Assembly (NCBI RefSeq): GCF_001571225.1
Contig: NZ_BCTJ01000003.1
Span: 166,915 to 230,914 of the forward strand
DNA length: 64,000 bases
DNA from: Hydrogenophaga palleronii NBRC 102513
GTDB taxonomy: Bacteria > Pseudomonadota > Gammaproteobacteria > Burkholderiales > Burkholderiaceae_C
Reading direction: 5' to 3'
Shown here: piece by piece, positions 17,276 through 28,684 of the stretch
How positions within the stretch are numbered: position 1 is the first letter of the stretch
How the letters are laid out: each line of letters starts with the position of its first letter
The notes under the pieces: generated by a model
Seen by the model: the letters and a program-made list of their open reading frames with translations, nothing else
The model's database searches: none
Told to the model about the DNA's origin: nothing
Position numbers and translations under genes: made by a program

Positions 17276-18433
17276 CTAGAACGACGGCAGCGCGTCGGCC
17301 TGCGGCACGCTCTGCGACTGCGCCAGGATGCGGTCGAGCAGTTGCGGAATCTCGAACAGGGCGCGGTTGTCCATGCCGCGCACATGGGTGCGGTGGCTCT
17401 CCAGGTTGGCCAGCAGCAGGGCCACCGCGCGGTCGATGCGGCGAAAGCTCGGCGCCACCACGCCCAGGCCGTTCTCGCGCACCCACTGCGCGTTGTAGCG
17501 CTCCTGCGGCATGGTCCAGGCGTTGTCCACCACGATCACCGGCAGGCCCTGCTGCACCGCTTCGCTCACGCTGCCCGGCCCGGGCTTGCCGATGAAGAAA
17601 TCGGCCAGCTGCATGTAGCGCGACACCTCGTTGCTGAAACCCACCACCAGGCGCGGCGCGCCACGCGGCATGGCCAGCAACTGGGCGGCCAGGCGCCGGT
17701 TGTGGCCGCACACCAGAATGAGCTGCGTGCTGTCGGCCAGGCGTTCGGCGATGCCGAGCATGGCCTTGGAGCCGTGGCCGCCGAACATCACGATGCCGGT
17801 GGGGCGCGCCGGGTCGAGCCCGAGGCGGCGCAGTTCGGCCTCGCGGTCCTGGCGCACCGGTTGGTAAAAGTCGGGCCGGATGATCATGCCCGAGGTGGCG
17901 TGCACACGTTCGGGCGGGTGGCCCATGGCCCAGGCCTGGCCCACCGCGCGCGGCGTGCCGCAGATGAAGTGCTGCGGCTGGCCGGGCTCGATCCAGAAAT
18001 GCGGTGGCACATCGGCCAGGTCGGTCAGCACCGTGGCGTAGGGCACACCCGGCAGGGCCGAGGCCAGGCCCTGGTACATGGCGCGGTTGAAGTTGGGCAC
18101 CAGCGAGACCACCATGTCGGGTTCGGTGCGCAGCCAGTGCTGCTGCAGCTGGCGCACCAGCATGGGGTGGGCGAGCCGGATCAGGCCCTGCAGCAGCTTG
18201 AGCTCCTGCGCCATGCCCACCGTCCAACCACGCGCGAGGCGGCGGTTGTACCAGTCTTCCGGCGCGCTGCCGGTCATCTGCAGGAACTTGGCCTTGGGGT
18301 CGATCACCTCGAACAGGTTGACCAGGCGCGCGTTCCAGGGCGACGCTTGCTCGCGCAGCACCGCCTGCAGCGCCAGGGCCGAGGCGCGGTGTCCACCACC
18401 GGCATTGAAGTAGATCAGGTCAACCGTGCGCAT
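17276..18433 (-). CDS. MurG/diacylglycerol glycosyltransferase-like protein (GT28-type)
   Basis: A 385-residue protein with the two-domain GT-B layout. The N-terminus reads VDLIYFNAGGGHRASALAL, the glycine-rich loop used by MurG and monogalactosyldiacylglycerol synthases. The C-terminal half has IVMFGGHGSKAM and GKPGPGSVSEAVQQGLPVIV (split motif), the nucleotide-sugar-binding region. It probably transfers a sugar from a nucleotide donor to a lipid or similar acceptor at the membrane. No transmembrane segment is evident. It sits alone between two TetR genes, 50 bp from the next. The acceptor is unknown. Confidence 0.75.
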   Translation of the reverse strand: MRTVDLIYFNAGGGHRASALALQAVLREQASPWNARLVNLFEVIDPKAKFLQMTGSAPEDWYNRRLARGWTVGMAQELKLLQGLIRLAHPMLVRQLQQHWLRTEPDMVVSLVPNFNRAMYQGLASALPGVPYATVLTDLADVPPHFWIEPGQPQHFICGTPRAVGQAWAMGHPPERVHATSGMIIRPDFYQPVRQDREAELRRLGLDPARPTGIVMFGGHGSKAMLGIAERLADSTQLILVCGHNRRLAAQLLAMPRGAPRLVVGFSNEVSRYMQLADFFIGKPGPGSVSEAVQQGLPVIVVDNAWTMPQERYNAQWVRENGLGVVAPSFRRIDRAVALLLANLESHRTHVRGMDNRALFEIPQLLDRILAQSQSVPQADALPSF

Positions 18434-18484
18434 GGCCCGATTGGATCGGCGCCGTGTGTCAGACGTGTGGCAGTCGGGGTGCTG

Positions 18485-19171
18485 TCACTGCGGCGCCAGG
18501 TAGGCCGCCATCATCTGCCGGGCCATGTTCAGGTGGGCCTTCTGCCACGCGGGCTTCAGCAGGTCTTTGTGGAAGATGCGCGAGAGGGTGAAGGCGTGGG
18601 CGCGGCCGTAGTACGACAGGCTCACCATGACCACGTAGAGGTGCAGGGCATCGACACCCGCGCGCACCTCGCCGCTGGCGGCGCCGAGCGCCAGCAGCTT
18701 GCGGATGCGGCTGAGCACCGGCGAAGCCATTTCCGGAATGCGCGCCGAGCACGCCAGATGGCGCGCCTCGTTGAGGTTCTCGAAGGCGAGCAGCTTGCGC
18801 AGGCGCGGGTGCGCGGCGAAGTGGCTTTCCACAAAGTCGAAGATGCACAGCAGGCCTTCCAGCGGCGACAGGGTGCCGATGTCGTGCTGCAGTTCGTCGT
18901 GGCGCAGGTCGGCCAGCACGGCTTCGAGCACGGCGACGTAGAGGTCGTCCTTGCTGCCGAAGTAGTGGTAGAGCATGCGGATGTTGGTGCCCGCCTGGCG
19001 CGCGATGCGGTCGGTGCGGGCACCGCTGAAACCGTGGTCGGCGAACTCGTCCACGGCGGCGTCCAGCAACCGGGCGCGTGTGCGCGCGGGGTCGCGGCGC
19101 GCGGGCGTTTCCATCTCAGGATCGGCCTCGGGAACGGGCGCGGGTCGGGGGGCTGGTGAAGCACGTGTCAA
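18485..19171 (-). CDS. TetR/AcrR family regulator of the amide-catabolism divergon
   Basis: A 228-residue TetR protein. The HTH lies at about residues 45-75 (GARTDRIARQAGTNIRMLYHYF). The C-terminal part resembles the RutR-type group (LEGLLCIFDFVESHF, NLNEARHLACS), a group whose best-known member controls pyrimidine use; this resemblance is by eye. Its ATG at 19171 overlaps the amidase stop as ATGA, placing it last in the operon 21152-18485. A near-perfect palindrome at 21278-21303, between this operon and the divergent importer operon, is its likely operator. Confidence 0.8.
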   Translation of the reverse strand: MTRASPAPRPAPVPEADPEMETPARRDPARTRARLLDAAVDEFADHGFSGARTDRIARQAGTNIRMLYHYFGSKDDLYVAVLEAVLADLRHDELQHDIGTLSPLEGLLCIFDFVESHFAAHPRLRKLLAFENLNEARHLACSARIPEMASPVLSRIRKLLALGAASGEVRAGVDALHLYVVMVSLSYYGRAHAFTLSRIFHKDLLKPAWQKAHLNMARQMMAAYLAPQ

Positions 19172-20355
19172 GAGGTTCTCCCGTTTTCAGAGAATGCCAT
19201 GGCGAGGTCGAGCAGGCGTTCGTCCTGCCCGGGCGCCGCGATGAAGGATATGCCGACCGGCAGCCCTTGTGCACTGGCCAGCGGCAGCACCACCTGGGGC
19301 AGGCCCGCGTGGCCCGCGAGAGAACCGAGGGCCAGCGCGCGGCTGTAGAAAAACGCGCGCTCGTCGGCATCGGCGCTCTTCTGGAGGGCCACGCAGGGCG
19401 CCGCGGGCACCAGCCAGGCTTCGTCGGCACCCAGCTGCTGCACCAGCCGCTGCGCCGCCTGCACGCGCCAGGCCTGCCAGCGTGGCCGCTGCGCGGTGTC
19501 GAGTGCGAGCGCCTGCTGAAAGCGCGGCGCGATGGCCGCACCGAACGTGGGGCGCGTCTGCCGGATCCAGGGGCCCAGCTGCGCCGCGATCTCGTGGCCT
19601 TGCAACTCGGCATAGGCCTGCGCCCAGGTGGCCCATTCGCCCGTGAAGGCCTGGCGGGTTTCATGGATGCCGGCCCGTTGCGCCCAGCCGTGCAGGGCTT
19701 CGCGCACCGGCGCGTCTGCCAGGGCAACGGCGTCTTCGGCAATGCACAGGCGCAGCGGCGAACGGCCGCTTGCCGCCGTGCGGCCCAGCAGCGCGTGGCC
19801 TGCGCTGCGCAACAAGGCCGCGTCGCGTGCGAACCAGCCCACGGTGTCGTAACTCGGCGCGAACGGCAGCACACCGGCCAACGGCACGCGGCCATGGGTG
19901 GGACGCATGGCAGCCACGCCGCAGAACGAAGCCGGCACACGCACCGAGCCACCGGTGTCGGTGCCCAGCGCCACGTCGGCCTCGCCCCAGGCCACGGCCA
20001 CCACCGAGCCGCTGGAGGAGCCACCGGGCAGGCGGTCTGCCTGCACGGGATGGCGCGGTGTGCCGTGGAAGGCGTTCTCGCCTTCGAGGCTGAAGGCGAG
20101 TTCGTCGGTGATGGTCTTTCCCACCACGCGCGCGCCGGCCGCGCGCAAGGCCGCCACACAAGCGGCATCGGCCGTTGCGGCCGCCGGGTGGCTGGCGGCC
20201 CAGTCCGGGTTGCCCGCGCCGGTGGCCGCGCCCTGCACATCGATCAGGTCCTTCACCGCCAGGCGCACGCCGCCGAGCGCGCCGCTGCCGGTGGGGCCGC
20301 GTTCACACACCGGGCCGGGCACGAAGGCACCCGATGAGCACGCCGGCACGGTCAT
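19168..20355 (-). CDS. Amidase signature family hydrolase
   Basis: A 395-residue amidase starting at the ATG at 20355 (ATGA overlap with the upstream hydrolase). The Ser-cisSer-Lys triad is visible: Lys35 in AVKDLID, the cis-Ser in GGSSSGS at 111-117, and nucleophile Ser137 in DTGGSVRVP. It is shorter than AtzE or GatA and lacks an extra C-terminal domain. It should hydrolyse a C-N amide bond in a small molecule. It is co-transcribed with a cysteine hydrolase and a TetR gene and diverges from an importer operon that holds a second, AtzE-like amidase, suggesting successive deamidation steps. Confidence 0.85.
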   Translation of the reverse strand: MTVPACSSGAFVPGPVCERGPTGSGALGGVRLAVKDLIDVQGAATGAGNPDWAASHPAAATADAACVAALRAAGARVVGKTITDELAFSLEGENAFHGTPRHPVQADRLPGGSSSGSVVAVAWGEADVALGTDTGGSVRVPASFCGVAAMRPTHGRVPLAGVLPFAPSYDTVGWFARDAALLRSAGHALLGRTAASGRSPLRLCIAEDAVALADAPVREALHGWAQRAGIHETRQAFTGEWATWAQAYAELQGHEIAAQLGPWIRQTRPTFGAAIAPRFQQALALDTAQRPRWQAWRVQAAQRLVQQLGADEAWLVPAAPCVALQKSADADERAFFYSRALALGSLAGHAGLPQVVLPLASAQGLPVGISFIAAPGQDERLLDLAMAFSENGRTS

Positions 20356-21152
20356 GCAGCGGGCAGCGCGTCGAGCACCTGCTGCGATCCGGTGACGAAG
20401 CCGAAGCACTTCTTGACGTTCCACACCGTGGCTTCGGCACAGAACGCGGGCGAGCTGGTGGCGCAGCAGTCTTCCAGCATCACGCAGCCGTAGCCCAGGA
20501 AGTTGGCATCGGTCAGGGTGTGCAGAACGCACTGGTCGGTGTTGCAACCCGCGAACAGGATGCTCTTGATGCCGAGGTTCTTCAGGATGCTGTCCAGAGG
20601 CGTGTCCCAGAAGCCGCTGATGCGGTACTTGTCCACCTGGATGTCGCCGGGCAAGGGGGCGAGCTCATCGACGACGGCCGCGGCCCACGAATCCTTCTCC
20701 AGCACATTGCCCTTGCCATTGGGCAGCGGGTGGCCCAGGCCGATGTCCTTGCCGCCGTTGTCGTACAGGTGGATCTGGTTGGGCGGCATGTTGGCGAGGT
20801 CGGGCCGGTTGCCCCAGTTGACCCAGATCACCGGCACACCCGCGTGGCGCAGCGAAGGCAGCAGCTTCTGCAGCGGCGCGATCGGTGCGCGGTCGGCGGT
20901 GTGGTCGAAGCCGAGCGAATCCACCCAGCCGCCTTCAGCGCAGAAGTCGTTCTGCATGTCGATCACCACGATAGCCGTGCGCCGCAAGTCCAGCACCACG
21001 TTCTGCGGCGCGGCGTCGATGCGGGCACGCACGGGCGCGGGTGGCGGCGTGGCCATGTCCACCTCGTCGGGCCGCGCCACCCAGTAGTAGTGGTGGCCCA
21101 GGCCAAGGGCGCCTTGCGGACGTGCATCGGGCAGGTAAGGGTGGCGTTTCAT
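20352..21152 (-). CDS. Isochorismatase-fold cysteine hydrolase (amidohydrolase)
   Basis: A 266-residue protein with the isochorismatase-like triad: Asp65 in VVIDMQNDF, Lys175 in VDKYR and Cys208 in GCNTDQCVL. An N-terminal extension of about 50 residues precedes the core, as in RutB/ureidoacrylate and triuret-type hydrolases. It should cleave an amide or ureide nitrogen. It is the first gene of the minus-strand operon whose promoter lies in the 177-bp gap facing the BMP importer. With the BiuH-like enzyme at 27909 the cluster has two distinct members of this family, probably for different steps. Confidence 0.82.
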   Translation of the reverse strand: MKRHPYLPDARPQGALGLGHHYYWVARPDEVDMATPPPAPVRARIDAAPQNVVLDLRRTAIVVIDMQNDFCAEGGWVDSLGFDHTADRAPIAPLQKLLPSLRHAGVPVIWVNWGNRPDLANMPPNQIHLYDNGGKDIGLGHPLPNGKGNVLEKDSWAAAVVDELAPLPGDIQVDKYRISGFWDTPLDSILKNLGIKSILFAGCNTDQCVLHTLTDANFLGYGCVMLEDCCATSSPAFCAEATVWNVKKCFGFVTGSQQVLDALPAA

Positions 21153-21277
21153 GAAAGCTCCAGTTGCGTGCAGCCGTTCACCCGCATCGCCTCAGGCTGG
21201 TGCGAACCCGTGATTGGCGCACCCCCTTGGGGCATGTAAGCGGATTTTTGACTGGCACTGTTATTGCAAGACAAGTC

Positions 21278-21303
21278 GGTAAGTAATCAGTTATTTACTT
21301 TCC
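21278..21303. promoter_or_regulatory. Candidate operator in the divergent promoter region
   Basis: Half-sites GGTAAGTAA (21278-21286) and TTACTTTCC (21295-21303) are inverted with one mismatch across an 8-bp spacer. The site lies 27 bases before the BMP gene and 125 bases from the divergent hydrolase start. A TTGACT hexamer at 21248-21253 could be a -35 element. Its AT-rich symmetric form stands out from the surrounding GC-rich DNA. Confidence 0.6.
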
Positions 21304-21329
21304 ACCCACTCACTAGCGAAAGGCATGCC

Positions 21330-22322
21330 ATGAAATCCAGAATCCCTTCCCGCCGCACCCTGGCACTCTCCAGCATCACCGCGGCGCTGCTGCTGTCGGC
21401 GGGCGTGCTGGCACCGCTGGCCCAGGCCGCCGATCCGTTGGCGGTGGGCATCCTGATCCCGGGCTCCAAGTCCGACAAGGGCTGGATGGAATCCGGCTAC
21501 GACGGCCTCGTGGCCGCACAGAAGGCGCATGGCGACAAGATCAAGGTGCAGATGATCGAGAACATCAACTACGCCGACATGGAGCAGGCCCTGACCAACC
21601 TGGCCAGCAAGAACAAGCTGGTGATCGGCGTCGGCGGCCAGACCCAGGCCGCGGTGATGAAGATCGCCAAGCGTTTCCCCAACATCAAGTTCTCCATCGT
21701 CGGCGGCAACAAGGGCGAGGAGCTGCCCAACGTGGCGGGCTACGACGTGAAGCAGGCCGAGGTCGCGTTCCTGGCCGGTGCGGCAGCGGCCATGTTGTCG
21801 AAGAATGGCGCGGTGAGTTATGTGGGTGGCATGGAGATTCCGTCCATCGTGAACGCCGGCAAGGAATTCGGCAACGGCGCGAAGTTCATCAACCCGAAGA
21901 TCAAGTACTTCGAGAACTACACCGGTGACTTCGACAACGTGGCGAAGTCCAAGGAAGCCACGCTGGCCGCCATCGCGCAGGGTGCCGACGTGCACTACCA
22001 CATCCTGAACCTGGGCCTGCGCGGCATGGAGCAGGCGGCGAAGGAAAAGAGCACCAAGGTGGTGGGCAGCTACACCAACCGCTGTGGCACCGACGCCCTG
22101 TACCCGGCCTACAGCATCACCGGCGTGGGCTACCAGGTGCAGTACGCCATCGACGAAACCGTGAAGGGCAGTTGGAAAGCCGGCTACAAGCCTTTCGGCC
22201 TGGCCATGGGCGCACAAGCCTCCGACATGGTGGTCTGCGGTGCCTCGCCCGAGGTGACGAAGAAGCTCGAGGACATCAAGAAGGACATCCTCAGCGGCAA
22301 GATCAAGGTGCTGGAAGGCTGA
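21330..22322 (+). CDS. BMP-family ABC transporter substrate-binding protein
   Basis: A 330-residue periplasmic protein. The frame is open from 21264 but the ATG at 21330 (MKSRIPSRRTLALSS) begins a proper signal peptide, cleaved near residue 33-34 (AQA/A). The mature part (LAVGILIPGSKSDKGWMESGYDGL) is the BMP/TmpC fold that in characterised relatives binds nucleosides and related purines. It heads an operon with a tandem ATPase and two permeases and should deliver ligand in the periplasm. The catabolic genes downstream suggest a nitrogen-rich heterocycle or ureide as ligand. No lipobox cysteine is visible, so it is likely soluble. Confidence 0.88.
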   Translation: MKSRIPSRRTLALSSITAALLLSAGVLAPLAQAADPLAVGILIPGSKSDKGWMESGYDGLVAAQKAHGDKIKVQMIENINYADMEQALTNLASKNKLVIGVGGQTQAAVMKIAKRFPNIKFSIVGGNKGEELPNVAGYDVKQAEVAFLAGAAAAMLSKNGAVSYVGGMEIPSIVNAGKEFGNGAKFINPKIKYFENYTGDFDNVAKSKEATLAAIAQGADVHYHILNLGLRGMEQAAKEKSTKVVGSYTNRCGTDALYPAYSITGVGYQVQYAIDETVKGSWKAGYKPFGLAMGAQASDMVVCGASPEVTKKLEDIKKDILSGKIKVLEG

Positions 22323-22328
22323 ACCCCG

Positions 22329-23920
<1,592 letters not shown>

Positions 23921-23924
<4 letters not shown>

Positions 23925-25003
23925 GCGCTTTGCCGCTGTCTTGGAAAAACCTGCAGCCCGGTCCCGCGCTGTGGGTGTCACTCGCCGCGGTGGCCGGTTC
24001 GCTGGCCGTGGGCACGGCCATGGTGGCGCTGATGGGCGTGCCCGTGAGCGAAGCCATTGCGGCCTTCGCCGACGGCGCCTGGGGGTCGCCCTACGCGCTG
24101 GCCGCCTCGATCAACCGCGCGCTGGTGCTCATGCTGGTGGGTCTGGGCTTCGTGCTCGCCGAACGCGCCAGCCTCACCAACGTGGGTGGCGAAGGCCAGA
24201 TCGCCGTGGGTGGCATCGCCGCCACCGCGCTGTGCCTCTGGCCGCCCGTGGCCTCGCTGCCTTTCGGTCTGGCCTTCATCGTGCCGATGCTCGGAGCCTG
24301 CCTGGCGGGTGCCTTCTGGGGCGGCATCGCCGGCGTGCTCAAGGTCAAGGCCGGCACGAACGAGGTGATCGCCACGCTGCTGCTGTCGTTCATCGCAATC
24401 TGGATGGTCTACGGCAGCGTGCAGTCCGAGAACCTGCTGCGCCGGCCGATGACCACCTCGGCCACGCTGCCGGAGTCGCTGGAAATCCCCGCCGCCACGC
24501 AGTTGCCGCTGCTGCTGGGTGACGCCTCGGTGCCACTGCACGCCGGCCTGCCCATCGGGCTGGTGCTGGCCGTGGTGGTCGCCGCCGTGCTCGGCCTGAC
24601 CGTGCTGGGCCTCAAGCTGCGCGCCGCCGGGCTCAACCCGCGCGCGGCGCGGCGCGCCGGCATGGCGATCGACCGCCTCAGCATCGGTGTGCTGTGCGCC
24701 GCAGGCGCGCTGGGCGGGCTGGCCGGTGCCTGCATGCTGCAGGGTGAGCAGTACACGCTCAAGGCCGGGTTCTCGTCGGGCTACGGCTTCGACGGGCTTG
24801 TGGTGGGCCTGCTGGCGCGCGGCTCCGTCACCGGCGTGATCGCGGGCTCGTTGCTGTTCGGCTTCCTGCGCTCGGGCGGCATCAACATGGAGATGGTGGC
24901 GCAGGTGCCCACCGCATTGGTCGTGGTGATCCAGGGCCTGATCATCGTCACGCTGGCCGGTGCCGCGCTGACCATTCAACGCATGGAAGGGCGCTCCGCA
25001 TGA
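23921..25003 (+). CDS. ABC permease subunit of the BMP-type importer (larger)
   Basis: A 360-residue membrane protein of the BPD_transp_2 family with about 8-10 hydrophobic helices. The segment NVGGEGQIAVGGIAATAL and the later GYGFDGLVVGLLARGS are typical of YufP-like nucleoside permeases. It forms the inner-membrane channel with the next gene product. Start and stop both overlap neighbours by 4 bases. Confidence 0.88.
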
Positions 25004-25923
25004 TCGAACCCGAACTCGCCGCCGTCTTCGTCGGCTCCACCATCCGCCTGGCGGCGCCGCTGCTGCTCGCCGCCACCGGCGAGCTGGTGAGCGAACGCGC
25101 CGGCGTGCTCAACATGAGCGTGGAAGGGATGATGCTCACCGGTGCCTTCGCGGGCGCCGTGGGTTCCTGGGCCACGGGCTCGCCGGTGATGGGCCTCGCG
25201 CTGGGCGTGCTGTGCGTGCTGCCCGTGGCCTGGCTGCAGGCCTTCCTCAGCATCACGTTGCGCGCCAACCAGATCGTCACCGGCATCGGCATCAACATCC
25301 TGGTGCTCGGCGCCACCACGCTCGGCTACCGCGCACTGTTCGGCAGCCGTTCGCGCGCCGAGATTCCCGGCCTGGACAAGTGGGCGCCGCCCGGTCTGGC
25401 CGACCTGCCGGTGGTGGGCGAGCACGTGTTCCACCAGACCTGGCTGCTCTATGCCGCGCTGGTGCTGATCGTGGTCGTGGCCTGGGTCATGCGATCCACC
25501 TCGCTGGGCCTGACCGTGCACGCCGCCGGAACGGCACCGCAGGCGGCCGCGAACTCGGGCCTGGCGGTGAACCGCATCCGCTATGGAGCGGTGCTGTTCA
25601 CGGGCTTCATGTCGGCCCTGGCGGGCTGCTTCCTGTCCATTGGCGACATCCACACCTTCACCGAGGGCATGACCAGCGGCGCTGGCTACCTGGCCATTGC
25701 GGCGGTGATCTTCGGCAACTGGCGGCTGGGCCGGATGCTGCTGGCCTGTGTGCTGTTCGGCGCCGCCACCGCCCTGCAGTTCCAGTTGCCCGCCATGGGC
25801 GTGCACATTCCCAATGCGCTGCTGATCATGCTGCCCTACGTGCTCGCCCTGCTCGCGGTCGGCGGACTCGTCGGCCGGCAGATCGCCCCGGCCGCGCTCA
25901 CCCAACCCTACAAAGGCCATTGA
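25000..25923 (+). CDS. ABC permease subunit of the BMP-type importer (smaller)
   Basis: A 307-residue BPD_transp_2 membrane protein (YufQ-like). SERAGVLNMSVEGMMLTGAF near residue 30 and GAGYLAIAAVIFGNW near 230 are the family's conserved loops. It pairs with the larger permease. The next small gene starts on the base after its stop, so the importer and the hydrolases form one transcript. Confidence 0.88.
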   Translation: MIEPELAAVFVGSTIRLAAPLLLAATGELVSERAGVLNMSVEGMMLTGAFAGAVGSWATGSPVMGLALGVLCVLPVAWLQAFLSITLRANQIVTGIGINILVLGATTLGYRALFGSRSRAEIPGLDKWAPPGLADLPVVGEHVFHQTWLLYAALVLIVVVAWVMRSTSLGLTVHAAGTAPQAAANSGLAVNRIRYGAVLFTGFMSALAGCFLSIGDIHTFTEGMTSGAGYLAIAAVIFGNWRLGRMLLACVLFGAATALQFQLPAMGVHIPNALLIMLPYVLALLAVGGLVGRQIAPAALTQPYKGH

Positions 25924-26130
25924 ATGCAAGCACAAGACGTACTGAACTGCGTGACCGCCAACGCACGCATGGTCGGCATCCCGCTGGACGCGGCGCAGGC
26001 CGAACGCGTGGCCACGCACCTGCAGCGCACCGCTGCCATGGCCGCGTTGCTCGACGCCTTTCCGCTGCACGACGAAGACGAGCCCGCCGAGATCTACCGC
26101 CCCGCCCCTTTCATCCAGGCTCCCGACTGA
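25924..26130 (+). CDS. AtzG-like small subunit (DUF4089)
   Basis: A 68-residue protein whose helix (RVATHLQRTAAMAALLDAF) followed by FPLHDEDEPAEIYRPAPF matches the DUF4089/AtzG pattern. In cyanuric-acid degradation AtzG forms a complex with the amidase AtzE and is needed for its activity; HpxX plays the same part beside HpxY. The gene is wedged without spacing between the permease and the AtzE-like amidase, as expected for a GatC-like partner. Confidence 0.82.
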   Translation: MQAQDVLNCVTANARMVGIPLDAAQAERVATHLQRTAAMAALLDAFPLHDEDEPAEIYRPAPFIQAPD

Positions 26131-26131
26131 C

Positions 26132-27526
26132 ATGCCCATGCTCCCCAACCTCAGCCAGACCGCGCAGGCCTTGGCCAGCGGCCAGCAAACTGCGGCCGAT
26201 GTGCTGGAAGTCTGCATCGCCCGCATTGAAGCCACCGACGCGCGCATCAACGCCTTCACCGGCAGGCGCTTCGAGGCCGCGCGTGCGCAGGCCAACCGCA
26301 TCGACGCACAACGCGCGCGCGGCGAACCGCTCGGGCCCCTGGCCGGTGTGCCGTTCGCGGTGAAGAACCTGTTCGACATCGAAGGCGAAGTGACGCTGGC
26401 CGGCTCCAGGGTGAACCGCAGCAACCCACCGGCCAGCGCCGACGCCGTGCTGGTGCAGCGCCTGCAGGCCGCCGGTGCGGTGCTGGTCGGCTCGCTCAAC
26501 ATGGACGAGTACGCCTACGGCTTCACCACCGAGAACACGCACTACGGCCCCTGCCACAACCCGCACCGGCTCGGCCACGTGGCCGGCGGATCTTCGGGCG
26601 GATCTGGCGCAGCGGTGGCGGCGGGCCAGGTGCCGCTCACGCTGGGTTCGGACACCAACGGTTCGATCCGCGTGCCCTCGTCCTTCTGCGGCGTGTGGGG
26701 CTTGAAGCCCACCTTCGGGCGGCTCTCGCGGCGCGGCAGCTTTCCCTTCGTTGCCAGCATCGACCACGTCGGCCCCTTTGCCAGCGACCTCGACGGGCTG
26801 GCCCTGGCCTACGACGCCCTGCAAGGCCCCGACCCGCTGGACCCGGGCTGCTTCGCCACCGCCGTGCAACCGGCGGTGCGTTCGCTGCCGCAGGGTGTGC
26901 ATGGCCTGCGCGTGGGCCTGCTCGACGGCTACTTCATGGAAAACGCCAGCGCGCCGGCGCGGGCCGCGGTGGCGCAGGCCGCCGCCGCACTCGGCGCCAG
27001 CGCCACGGTGGAATGGCCCGACGCCGCACAGGCCCGCGCCGCCGCTTTCATCACCAGTGCGAGCGAGGGCGGAGCATTGCACCTGCAACACCTGCGCACC
27101 CGGGCCGCCGATTTCGAGCCGCTCTCGGTGGACCGCTTCATCGCAGGCGCCTTGCAGCCCGCCGCCTGGTACGTGCGCGCACAACGGTTCCGCCGCGTCT
27201 ACCGCGACAAGGTCAACGCGCTGTTCCGTGACTGGGACGTGCTGCTCGCGCCCGCCACGCCGGTGGCCGCGCCCGCCATCGGCGCCGAGTGGATCCACAT
27301 CAACGGCCAGGCTTTGCCCTCGCGCGCGTCCATCGGCCTGCTCACACAACCGATCTCGTTCGCGGGCTGCCCGGTGGTGGCCGCACCGATGTGGCCCGAT
27401 GGCACCGACGGCCTGCCCATCGGCGTGCAGATCATCGCGGCGCCCTGGCGCGAAGACCTCGCTTTGCGCGCGGGCTGGGCGCTGGCGCAGGCCGGCGTGG
27501 CACACCTGAGGGAACCCGCGCTGTGA
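26132..27526 (+). CDS. AtzE-like amidohydrolase (amidase signature family)
   Basis: A 464-residue amidase with Lys78 in [19 protein letters not shown] at 152-163 and nucleophile Ser178 in DTNGSIRVP, the Ser-cisSer-Lys triad. The family includes 1-carboxybiuret amidohydrolase AtzE and the oxalurate-pathway amidase HpxY. Its start is 1 base after the AtzG-like stop and its end overlaps the DUF3225 gene as GTGA, the same G-E-H order as in atz and hpx clusters. It probably removes an amide nitrogen from a linear ureide. An alternative start at residue 3 would change little. Confidence 0.87.
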   Translation: MPMLPNLSQTAQALASGQQTAADVLEVCIARIEATDARINAFTGRRFEAARAQANRIDAQRARGEPLGPLAGVPFAVKNLFDIEGEVTLAGSRVNRSNPPASADAVLVQRLQAAGAVLVGSLNMDEYAYGFTTENTHYGPCHNPHRLGHVAGGSSGGSGAAVAAGQVPLTLGSDTNGSIRVPSSFCGVWGLKPTFGRLSRRGSFPFVASIDHVGPFASDLDGLALAYDALQGPDPLDPGCFATAVQPAVRSLPQGVHGLRVGLLDGYFMENASAPARAAVAQAAAALGASATVEWPDAAQARAAAFITSASEGGALHLQHLRTRAADFEPLSVDRFIAGALQPAAWYVRAQRFRRVYRDKVNALFRDWDVLLAPATPVAAPAIGAEWIHINGQALPSRASIGLLTQPISFAGCPVVAAPMWPDGTDGLPIGVQIIAAPWREDLALRAGWALAQAGVAHLREPAL

Positions 27527-27900
27527 TCGACGTGAACCTGCCCGACGTGCTGGCCGATGTGACCGCCGCGTTCGAACGCTACGAAGTGGCCCTGGTGACC
27601 AACGACGTGGCCGTGCTCGACGAGTTGTTCTGGAACAGCCCGCACACACTGCGCTACGGCGCCACCGAAAACCTCTACGGCTTCGACGAGATCCGCGCCT
27701 TCCGCGCCGGCCGCCCCTCGGCGGGCCTGGCACGCACGCTGGGCCGTACCGTCATCACCACCTTCGGCCGCGACTTCGCGACCGCCAACACCGAGTTCCA
27801 CCGTGCCGGCAGCGACCGCGTCGGGCGCCAGAGCCAGACCTGGGTGCGCACCACCGAAGGCTGGCGCGTGGTGGCCGCCCACGTGAGCCTGATGGCCTGA
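27523..27900 (+). CDS. AtzH/HpxZ-like protein (DUF3225)
   Basis: A 125-residue protein beginning with GTG at 27523 inside the last codons of the amidase (GTGA overlap). It has the SnoaL-like cone fold pattern of DUF3225: [40 protein letters not shown] and [18 protein letters not shown]. AtzH is reported to decarboxylate a ureide intermediate in cyanuric acid breakdown, and HpxZ accompanies oxalurate use. It likely acts on the product of the adjacent amidase. Confidence 0.85.
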   Translation: MIDVNLPDVLADVTAAFERYEVALVTNDVAVLDELFWNSPHTLRYGATENLYGFDEIRAFRAGRPSAGLARTLGRTVITTFGRDFATANTEFHRAGSDRVGRQSQTWVRTTEGWRVVAAHVSLMA

Positions 27901-27908
27901 GGTCTGCA

Positions 27909-28577
27909 ATGCAACTCCCTGCCCTGCCCTTCCCCTACGAATTCGACCTGGCGCACACCGCGCTGGTCATCATCGACATGCAGCGCGACTTCATCGAACC
28001 CGGCGGGTTCGGTGAGTCCCTGGGCAATGACGTGGCGCTGCTCGCGGCCATCGTGCCGGCGTGCCAGGCCGCGCTGGGGGCATGGCGCCGCGCGGGCGGC
28101 ATGGTGGTGCACACGCGCGAGGCGCATGCACCCGATCTCTCCGACTGCCCACCGGCCAAGCGCCTGCGCGGCAAGCCCAGCCTGCGCATCGGCGACGTCG
28201 GTCCCATGGGCCGCATCCTGGTGGCCGGCGAGCCGGGCAACCAGATCATTCCCGCACTCGCACCGGTGGCCGGCGAGACCGTGATCGACAAGCCGGGCAA
28301 GGGCATGTTCTACGGCACCTCGCTGCATGCGCAGTTGAAACAAGCCGGCATCACGCACCTGATCTTCATGGGCGTGACCACCGAGGTCTGCGTGCAGACC
28401 AGCATGCGCGAAGCCAACGACCGCGGCTACGACTGCCTGCTGCTGGAAGACTGCACCGAGAGCTACTTCCCGCAATTCAAGGCGGCGGCCGTGGAGATGG
28501 TCCGGGCGCAAGGCGCCATCGTCGGCTGGACGGCCACCAGCGCGCAACTGATCTCTGCGCTGGGCTCGGCCCGATAG
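27909..28577 (+). CDS. Isochorismatase-fold cysteine hydrolase resembling biuret hydrolase (BiuH)
   Basis: A 222-residue enzyme with Asp23 in VIIDMQRDF, Lys128 in VIDKPGKG and Cys161 in [17 protein letters not shown]. The order and the spacing of the triad, and the wording around [10 protein letters not shown], resemble characterised biuret hydrolases that split biuret to allophanate and ammonia. It ends the importer-hydrolase operon. No allophanate hydrolase or cyanuric acid hydrolase is in the window, so biuret itself as substrate is an inference. Confidence 0.82.
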   Translation: MQLPALPFPYEFDLAHTALVIIDMQRDFIEPGGFGESLGNDVALLAAIVPACQAALGAWRRAGGMVVHTREAHAPDLSDCPPAKRLRGKPSLRIGDVGPMGRILVAGEPGNQIIPALAPVAGETVIDKPGKGMFYGTSLHAQLKQAGITHLIFMGVTTEVCVQTSMREANDRGYDCLLLEDCTESYFPQFKAAAVEMVRAQGAIVGWTATSAQLISALGSAR

Positions 28578-28633
28578 AACTTCCCCCGGGGCCCACCACC
28601 TCCACAGCGCCACACCGCTGCGCAGAACCCACG

Positions 28634-28665
28634 AAATAAAAAACCCTGTCCGGAAGGACAGGGTT
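28634..28665 (-). terminator. Terminator of the porin gene
   Basis: A perfect 10-bp stem (28642-28651 with 28656-28665, AACCCTGTCC/GGACAGGGTT) with a GGAA loop. On the minus strand it is followed by a T-rich run, seen as the A-rich stretch 28634-28641 on plus. It lies 20 bases past the porin stop and may also stop readthrough from the converging operon. Confidence 0.85.
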
Positions 28666-28684
28666 CTGGCAGACAGCAAGGCGT

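Noticed and set aside
24976..26502. Minus-strand open frame of 508 codons opposite the permease and AtzG/AtzE genes
   Set aside because: Composition is His/Gln/Arg rich without motifs, while the plus strand encodes overlapping genes with clear families.
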